Below are positions 5,750-10,003 of a stretch of DNA of 10,003 bases, piece after piece (the first letter of the stretch is position 1; the number at the start of each line of letters is the position of its first letter). The stretch is from an uncultured Nitrospira sp. (GTDB lineage Bacteria; Nitrospirota; Nitrospiria; Nitrospirales; Nitrospiraceae). The position numbers and the translations under genes are program-made. The stretch is taken from assembly GCA_946479785.1 (NCBI GenBank), contig CAMLHQ010000105.1:1-10003 (forward strand). Direction: 5' to 3'. The notes beneath the pieces were generated by a model. The model was not told where the DNA came from. It made no database searches and saw only the letters and a list, made by a program, of their open reading frames with translations.

Positions 5750-6373
5750 GTGGCCTCTCCGCAAAAACACTTCTCGATGATCCGCGAGTTCCACCTGGCC
5801 GACGTGCTGACGCTCGCCAACGCCGGGTGCGGAGTCGCAGCCGTCTTGTGCAGCATGCTCTATATGGGCAGCCAATCGCTGGAGTATTTCTTCGCCGCTG
5901 CGGCCCTCACGCCGGCGGCGCTGGTCTTCGACTGGCTCGATGGCCGGGTGGCCCGTTGGCGGCATCAGCATTCGGCGCTCGGACGCGAGCTGGACTCGCT
6001 GTCGGACATCATCTCGTTCGGCGTGGCACCCGCGGTGCTCGGATTCGCGGCAGGCTTACGCGGCGGGTGGGATTGGATCGCGCTGATCTATTTCGTCTGC
6101 TGCGGGGTCAGCCGGCTGGCGCGGTACAACGTCACCGCCGAGCGCCTCTCGGAAGGCAGCGACAAAGTGGCCTATTTCGAAGGCACCCCCATTCCAACCA
6201 CCATTATATTGACCGGCATGCTCGCAGTGGCCTCCTGGCAGGGGCGGGTAGGCGAGAACCTCTACTGGGGCTCGTGGGCGGTCGGACCGGCGAATCTCCA
6301 TGCGTTATCCTTACTCTTCGTCCTGTCGGGAAGTTTGATGATCAGCAAGACGCTGAGGATCCCCAAAATATAG
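5750..6373 (+). CDS. pssA: CDP-diacylglycerol--serine O-phosphatidyltransferase
   Basis: Integral-membrane enzyme that joins serine to CDP-diacylglycerol, giving phosphatidylserine, the precursor of phosphatidylethanolamine. The full CDP-alcohol phosphotransferase signature is present: D61, D64-G65-x2-A68-R69, G78, D82 and D86 (DWLDGRVAR to GRELDSLSD). FEGTPIPTT and GVSRLARYNV further on are typical of PssA rather than PgsA. At 207 residues it is a compact bacterial type II enzyme with about six hydrophobic segments. The start is uncertain: GTG 5750 and ATG 5777 (MIREFHLADVLTLAN, the usual family start) both lack a Shine-Dalgarno. The repeat element ending 40 bp upstream may have replaced the native leader. 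The gene converges on the Sel1 lipoprotein with a 21-bp gap. No decarboxylase gene (psd) is within the window. Confidence 0.92.
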   Translation: MASPQKHFSMIREFHLADVLTLANAGCGVAAVLCSMLYMGSQSLEYFFAAAALTPAALVFDWLDGRVARWRHQHSALGRELDSLSDIISFGVAPAVLGFAAGLRGGWDWIALIYFVCCGVSRLARYNVTAERLSEGSDKVAYFEGTPIPTTIILTGMLAVASWQGRVGENLYWGSWAVGPANLHALSLLFVLSGSLMISKTLRIPKI

Positions 6374-6394
6374 AAGGGGAGGCCACTCCCGCCC

Positions 6395-6985
6395 TTATCC
6401 CTGAGTAGAAGGATTTCGCAAACTCATTTTGACATTCCACTCACGCGCCAGCTTCTGCGCCTCGGCAATCTGAGCGGGGGTCATGTTCTCAGCAAGCCGG
6501 TCTCGCCATTTCTTCCCGTCGTCATAACCATTTGCAGCCGCGAGGTTGTACCACATATGCGCTCGCACCACATCCGGAGCCACACCATGTCCGGTATGAT
6601 AAAGACGTCCGAGCGTAAACATCGCACCCGCATGACCCTGATCAGCCGCGAGACCACACCACCGGAACGCCTCTTGATAGTCTTGAGGCAGGCCTTGCCC
6701 TCTATCCGACATCTCGCACAGTTTGTATTGCGCATTGGAATACCCTTGCATGGCAGAGAGCCGGTACCAGCGGACCGCTTCACGATAGTCCTGCGGCACG
6801 ACCATTCCTCTTTCGTATCGCATGCCAAGGTTGTACTTGTCCTCAGCAGTGCCTTGCTCAGCGCCTTGGAGCAGTTTATCCGTCTCTGCAGCTCGCTCCT
6901 CTTGAGGCGTAGGCCGATGACCTCCGCATGCAGGAAGGACACATAGAGCCGTCGCCACGATGAGAAGTGGAAAGCGTGTCGTCAT
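6395..6985 (-). CDS. Sel1-repeat (TPR-like) lipoprotein
   Basis: A 196-residue exported lipoprotein. The signal peptide MTTRFPLLIVATALCVLPAC ends in an LPAC lipobox, with Cys20 as the acylated residue. A short linker follows, then about three Sel1-like repeats of 36 residues at about 47-154, each with the A-x-x-x-L-G and G-V-x-x-D-x-x-x-A-x-x-W-Y/C pattern (for example YNLGMRYERGMVVPQDYREA). A charged helix closes the protein (MTPAQIAEAQKLAREW). ATG 6985 is chosen over the in-frame codon at 7024 because AAGGAGAG precedes it and it places the lipobox normally. Sel1 proteins act as protein-interaction scaffolds, often in envelope or secretion processes; the partner is unknown. Confidence 0.9.
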   Translation of the reverse strand: MTTRFPLLIVATALCVLPACGGHRPTPQEERAAETDKLLQGAEQGTAEDKYNLGMRYERGMVVPQDYREAVRWYRLSAMQGYSNAQYKLCEMSDRGQGLPQDYQEAFRWCGLAADQGHAGAMFTLGRLYHTGHGVAPDVVRAHMWYNLAAANGYDDGKKWRDRLAENMTPAQIAEAQKLAREWNVKMSLRNPSTQG

Positions 6986-7106
6986 TGGTTCTCTCCTTGG
7001 TCCTTTGTAATGCACGTGTCCCACAGTCTACATTCCTCCAAACTTACTTGTCTCCCCCTTAAGAGCTGGTCTGGATTGGTACTAACGTGCGTACCCCTCC
7101 GCTATA

Positions 7107-7136
7107 TAAATGATCCCTCCGAGCTTGCTCGTGCCC
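7107..7136 (-). repeat. Tail fragment of the structured repeat, copy E
   Basis: Read on the minus strand, GGGCACGAGCAAGCTCGGAG followed by GGATCATTTA matches the 3' tail of copies A, C and D with one change in the AAGCTTGG block. No clear closing stem or conserved interior is found upstream (on the minus strand, 7137-7330), so the copy is degenerate or partial. The 68-bp repeat lies further up on the same strand, as it does for copy A. Confidence 0.65.
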
Positions 7137-7299
7137 TTCTCTTAACGGTTGTCAGCATCGCTCATCCGTGTCGCTGTCCCCCGCTGAAAGAGCGCGCTTC
7201 TAGTCTCGTTAAAGAGGATGGTAGGACTAGCTGCGACCTGCGAGGGGTGCATGGCTCTGTTGCTGCGGTCGTCTCACACGATGGCGAGCATTGTTCGAA

Positions 7300-7329
7300 G
7301 TTCCGTTCGGACGCAGTCATGGACGGAAC
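7300..7329. repeat. Inverted repeat
   Basis: GTTCCGT (7300-7306) and ACGGAAC (7323-7329) could form a 7-bp stem with a 16-nt loop. No T-run follows on either strand. It may be a decayed part of the adjacent repeats. Confidence 0.35.
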
Positions 7330-7332
7330 AAG

Positions 7333-7398
7333 TTGCGGAGCCAAGCAACGACAGGGCCATGCGGTTTCACCCCTCGCCGGAGCAGGAGTCCACCATCC
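7333..7398 (-). repeat. Dispersed 68-bp repeat, copy 2
   Basis: Reverse complement of 2856-2923 with a few substitutions and a 2-bp shorter middle. It sits between the divergent Sel1-lipoprotein and histidine-kinase genes, in a 506-bp gene-free stretch (6986-7491) that otherwise holds copy E's tail, a small inverted repeat and a possible promoter. Confidence 0.8.
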
Positions 7399-7418
7399 TT
7401 CGTTGCTTTCCTTCTTGC

Positions 7419-7447
7419 TTGAATTTGCTGCGACGCCGTCGTAATGT
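7419..7447 (+). promoter_or_regulatory. Possible sigma-70-type promoter
   Basis: TTGAAT, a 17-nt spacer and TAATGT lie 45-73 bp before ATG 7492. Match to consensus is partial (4 of 6 and 3 of 6). If real, it would start transcription near 7455 and rule out translation from the ATG at 7444. Confidence 0.22.
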
Positions 7448-7491
7448 CCTCGACGCATCGTGTCGAATGTCGCCGAATCCGTGAGTGCACG

Positions 7492-9570
7492 ATGAAACAC
7501 AAACTCTCGGCGCAAGATCTCCTCCTCGTCGGTATGATCGCGGCTGCGGGCCTGTCCGGTCTGCTCGTTCGATCCCTGTTTCCGAATCACATGTGGGTGA
7601 ACCTCCCGCTCCATTCCACCGTGGAAGCGTTAGGTGGGTTGGCGGCTGGCCTGATGGGCCTGGTGTTACTCGCGCGGAAAGCGGAGTGGGAAGACGAGAG
7701 GCTCCAGGGGGTGGCGAGCGGTTTACTGGGAATGGGGATACTCGAAGGGTTTCACGCGGTCTCCTCTCCCGATCAGGGCTTCGTGCTGTTGCGCAGTGCA
7801 GCCAGTCTCCTCGGGGGCGTGGCGTTCTCTTTTGTGTGGCATCCACCGGGGATGATCGGGAAGCGGACCAAAGATCTGATGCCCTACCTCGTCATAGGCG
7901 TGACGGTCGCCTTCGGAATGCTCACGGTCACCTTTCCTCACCACCTGCCCCGATTCACGGCGGAGAACCAATTCGCGCCGATTGCCCTCGCGGTGAACGG
8001 TGTCGCTGCCGTCTTGTTCCTTGCCGGCGCGGCGGGTTTTTGGCTCGAGTCCAGACGCACCGGCAGGCCCGAACATCAGCTCTTGGCAACGTTGGCGATC
8101 TTGTTCGGGTTGGCCGAAATGATGTTTCTGATTTCGGCCCCGTGGGAGAGCGAATGGTGGACCTGGCACGTCGTGCGATTCGCCGCCTACGTGCTCGCGT
8201 TGACGTATGTGAGCCGCGGCTACGTGCGGATGGTCAGCGACATACGAAGAGCCCTGGCACAGACCAAGCGGTCGGAACGGCGTCTGGCCGCGGAATATGC
8301 GGTGACCCGGATCATGGCCGAGTCGGCCACCGTGAAAGACGCGACTCATGGCGTCCTTCGCGTGATCGGGGAGAATCTCGACTGGGAAGTGGGCATGTTC
8401 TGGGCCATGGATGATCAGAACCAGGTCCTCCGGTTCATAGACCTCTGGCATACGCCGCACGTGGAGGCCACCGAGTTCATTCAAGATAGCAAGGACCGGA
8501 CGTTTCAACGTGGAGCCGGCCTCGTCGGTCGTGTCTGGGATACGGGCAAGCCGATCTGGATTCCCGACGTCTGTGCCGACCCTACATTTCGCCGTGCGGA
8601 AATGGCGGCGCGAGTCGGCCTGCACGGCGCCTTCGCTTTTCCCGTGCGCAAGGGCGAGCGGTTATACGGCGTCATCGACTGCTTCAGCCGAACCAGCCAT
8701 GAGCCGGATCGGGAGGTTCTCGAGATGCTGGCGGATGTTGGGATCAAAGTCGGTCTGTTCATGGACCGCAAGCGGACGGAAGAGGATCTCCGCCAAACCG
8801 AAGCTCGCCTGGTGCAGGAACAGCGGCTCGCCGAAGTGGCGCGGGTGTTGGGCGACATCGGGCACGACCTGAAAAATATGCTGATGCCCATCTCGAGCGG
8901 CGCCGGACTCCTCGAGGAAGAGCTGAGCGAATGTTTTGCAAAATTGCCGGAGCCGACGGCGGCGGCCATCAAACCCACGCGCGAGATGACCCATGAGTTG
9001 ATCGAGATGATCAGGCAATCCTCCCGGCGCATCAACGACCGGGTCAAAGAGATGGCCGATTCCGTGAAGGGCCTGACGCGGCCTCCGCAGTTTGCGCCCT
9101 GCCGCCTGGCTGATATCGTCTCGAACGTGTACAAGACGCTCCGCATCCTGGCCGATGAACGTCATGTGGCGCTTCGCGAGGAGGGACTCGACAGCCTGCC
9201 CGTCATCCGGGCCGATGAGAGCCGGCTCTTCAACGCGATCTACAACCTAATCAATAATGCGATCCCGGAAGTCTCCGCTGGCGGATCGGTCACGGTGCAG
9301 GGACGCCAGGATGAATCGAAAAAGCACGTGCTGCTGTCGGTGATCGACACGGGCAGGGGCATGTCACCGGAAGTCCGTGATAGTCTCTTCTCGTATCAGG
9401 CGATCAGCCGAAAGGTCGGGGGCACGGGACTCGGCACGAAGATCGTGAAAGACGTGGTGGATGCTCATGGCGGCACGATCACGGTGGAGAGCACCGAAGG
9501 GAAGGGGACGGCGTTCCACATCACGCTCTCGATTGATGGGCCCGCTACTCCGGCACAGAAGGTCTCATAA
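7492..9570 (+). CDS. Membrane-anchored GAF-domain sensor histidine kinase
   Basis: A 692-residue two-component sensor kinase. Residues about 8-245 hold roughly seven hydrophobic segments forming a membrane sensor of the MASE type, with conserved-looking charged and aromatic residues between them (STVEAL, GILEGFHAV, WHVVRFAAYVLALTYVSRGY). A coiled linker leads to a GAF domain (about 270-425: VGMFWAM, GLVGRVWDTGKPIWIPDV, GAFAFPVRKGERLYGVIDCF). A second coil precedes the HisKA helix GDIGHDLKNMLMPI, with H458 the phospho-acceptor. The ATPase domain has N box YNLINNA (584-590), G1 DTGRGM (619-624), G2 GGTGLGTKIV (643-652) and G3 GKGTAF (670-675), so it should be active. ATG 7492 gives the first membrane helix; ATG 7444 would add 16 basic, cysteine-containing residues and also lacks a Shine-Dalgarno. 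No response regulator lies beside it before the repeats; one could follow at 9973. Confidence 0.93.
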   Translation: MKHKLSAQDLLLVGMIAAAGLSGLLVRSLFPNHMWVNLPLHSTVEALGGLAAGLMGLVLLARKAEWEDERLQGVASGLLGMGILEGFHAVSSPDQGFVLLRSAASLLGGVAFSFVWHPPGMIGKRTKDLMPYLVIGVTVAFGMLTVTFPHHLPRFTAENQFAPIALAVNGVAAVLFLAGAAGFWLESRRTGRPEHQLLATLAILFGLAEMMFLISAPWESEWWTWHVVRFAAYVLALTYVSRGYVRMVSDIRRALAQTKRSERRLAAEYAVTRIMAESATVKDATHGVLRVIGENLDWEVGMFWAMDDQNQVLRFIDLWHTPHVEATEFIQDSKDRTFQRGAGLVGRVWDTGKPIWIPDVCADPTFRRAEMAARVGLHGAFAFPVRKGERLYGVIDCFSRTSHEPDREVLEMLADVGIKVGLFMDRKRTEEDLRQTEARLVQEQRLAEVARVLGDIGHDLKNMLMPISSGAGLLEEELSECFAKLPEPTAAAIKPTREMTHELIEMIRQSSRRINDRVKEMADSVKGLTRPPQFAPCRLADIVSNVYKTLRILADERHVALREEGLDSLPVIRADESRLFNAIYNLINNAIPEVSAGGSVTVQGRQDESKKHVLLSVIDTGRGMSPEVRDSLFSYQAISRKVGGTGLGTKIVKDVVDAHGGTITVESTEGKGTAFHITLSIDGPATPAQKVS

Positions 9571-9572
9571 AG

Positions 9573-9927
9573 GGATGGAGGCTGTCGGTTCCCTTTGCTC
9601 GCCCAACGCGCACAAAAAGAGTGAGGGCAGCCCGATGGTCTCCTGTGCTCGCCCAACGCGGCACACGGGAACGATCGAATGGTGACATTGCGGGAGGTGC
9701 TCGTCGAGGCGCGCACGGTTGAGACCACTCGGGCTACCCTCAAAGACGACGCACGAGCAAGCTTGGGGGGATCATCTAAAACGCGCGCAGTAGGAGACCA
9801 ACCAGCCTCCATCCATCTGAAGCTTCTTAGCAACCTCGGCGGGACCATCAAGCGCTTGCGCCTCGGGACCGATTCAGGCCACGCCTTAAAAAATAGACAC
9901 GAGCGAGCTTGGAGGGAGCATCTATAA
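9573..9927 (+). repeat. Structured repeat element, copy D, interrupted by copy C
   Basis: The left stem GGATGGAGGCTG (9573-9584) pairs perfectly with CAGCCTCCATCC (9803-9814). GGTTCC (9587-9592) also pairs with GGAGACC (9793-9799) around a one-base bulge. The left conserved block TTTGCTCGCCCAACGCGCAC (9594-9613) is the same as in copy A. The right block GCGCGCAG (9783-9790) resumes only after a complete second element. The tail ACGAGCGAGCTTGGAGGGAG plus CAT lies at 9899-9921, about 67 nt further from the stem than in other copies, so a second insertion may be present at about 9820-9890. The whole 9571-9972 stretch is gene-free. Confidence 0.8.
9629..9780 (+). repeat. Structured repeat element, copy C, nested in copy D
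   Basis: The closing stem pairs AGCCCGATGGTCTC (9629-9642) with GAGACCACTCGGGCT (9721-9735): 14 base pairs and one bulged C. Inside are GCTCGCCCAACGCG (9647-9660), an AATG-GTGA-CATT hairpin (about 9679-9690), and GGTGCTCGTCGAGGCGCGCA (9696-9715), identical to copy A. The tail ACGAGCAAGCTTGGGGGGAT plus CATC runs from 9753. TGCTCGT (9698-9704) is complementary to ACGAGCA (9753-9759), the equivalent of the pseudoknot pairing in copy B. Confidence 0.87.
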
Positions 9928-9972
9928 GTGGAGCTGGGTAGAGCGGATGGCACGACGTAAAGGAGAAGCAAC

Positions 9973-10003
9973 ATGACCGATGAGAAAACACCTCCGGCTC
10001 CGA
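9973..10003 (+). CDS. Start of a gene cut by the window edge
   Basis: ATG 9973 follows AAAGGAG at about 9 nt spacing and reads MTDEKTPPAP to the window end. Too little is visible for identification. It is downstream of the kinase and could be its response regulator, but nothing in these ten residues shows that. Confidence 0.55.
   Translation, partial: MTDEKTPPAP

Noticed and set aside
5578..6408. Arginine-rich frame overlapping pssA.
   Set aside because: Shadow frame; the catalytic CDP-alcohol phosphotransferase motif is in the other frame.
9465..9974. Minus-strand frames and short plus frames across the 9571-9972 repeats.
   Set aside because: They translate repeat blocks (for example CARWASKG from GCTCGCCCAACGCG on the reverse strand), have no ribosome site, and the blocks are better explained by stem structure.
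1..10003. CRISPR array, tRNA or rRNA genes.
   Set aside because: No regularly spaced repeats and no tRNA or rRNA signatures were seen on either strand.

Overview
The window looks like a moderately GC-rich bacterial chromosome. Its gene style and the accumulation of short dispersed repeats suggest the genus Nitrospira or a close relative. That placement is an inference from gene style: no rRNA or marker gene is present. Most intact genes are housekeeping or membrane functions, separated by unusually repeat-rich intergenic DNA. Several loci are visibly decaying.

Layout. 1-580: a frameshifted four-helix-bundle (23S rRNA intervening-sequence/Avd-like) gene, flanked by ATCTGAG-type repeats. 582-2869: a sodium:dicarboxylate (SLC1/DAACS) symporter, a remnant of a MOSC-domain gene, and a class I SAM methyltransferase, all on +. 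2856-3083: dispersed repeats. 3084-4325 (-): a secreted beta-propeller gene broken by one in-frame amber codon. 4326-4808: a gene-free stretch with several strong stems and a terminator-like hairpin. 4809-5550: a four-helix membrane protein and a 26-residue membrane peptide. 5561-5710: a repeat. 5750-6373: phosphatidylserine synthase, convergent with a Sel1-repeat lipoprotein (6395-6985, -). 6986-7491: repeat fragments and a possible promoter. 7492-9570: a membrane-anchored GAF histidine kinase. 9571-9972: nested repeats. 9973: start of a gene cut by the window edge.

The most interesting content is not a protein. Four copies of a roughly 130-150 bp element (starting near 2934, 5561, 9573 and 9629) share short conserved blocks and a 3' tail (consensus ACGAGCRAGCTTGGAGGGAKCAT). 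Each is closed by a long stem whose sequence differs between copies but whose pairing is kept, and a possible pseudoknot links the interior to the tail. One copy sits inside another. A fifth copy is represented by its tail on the minus strand near 7107-7136, and a 68-bp companion repeat (2856-2923, inverted at 7333-7398) lies next to two of the copies. This pattern suggests a mobile or once-mobile structured DNA/RNA repeat.

There is no evidence for a single pathway across the window. The transporter, lipid-synthesis enzyme, kinase and lipoprotein are all membrane or envelope genes, but they appear to be separate transcription units.
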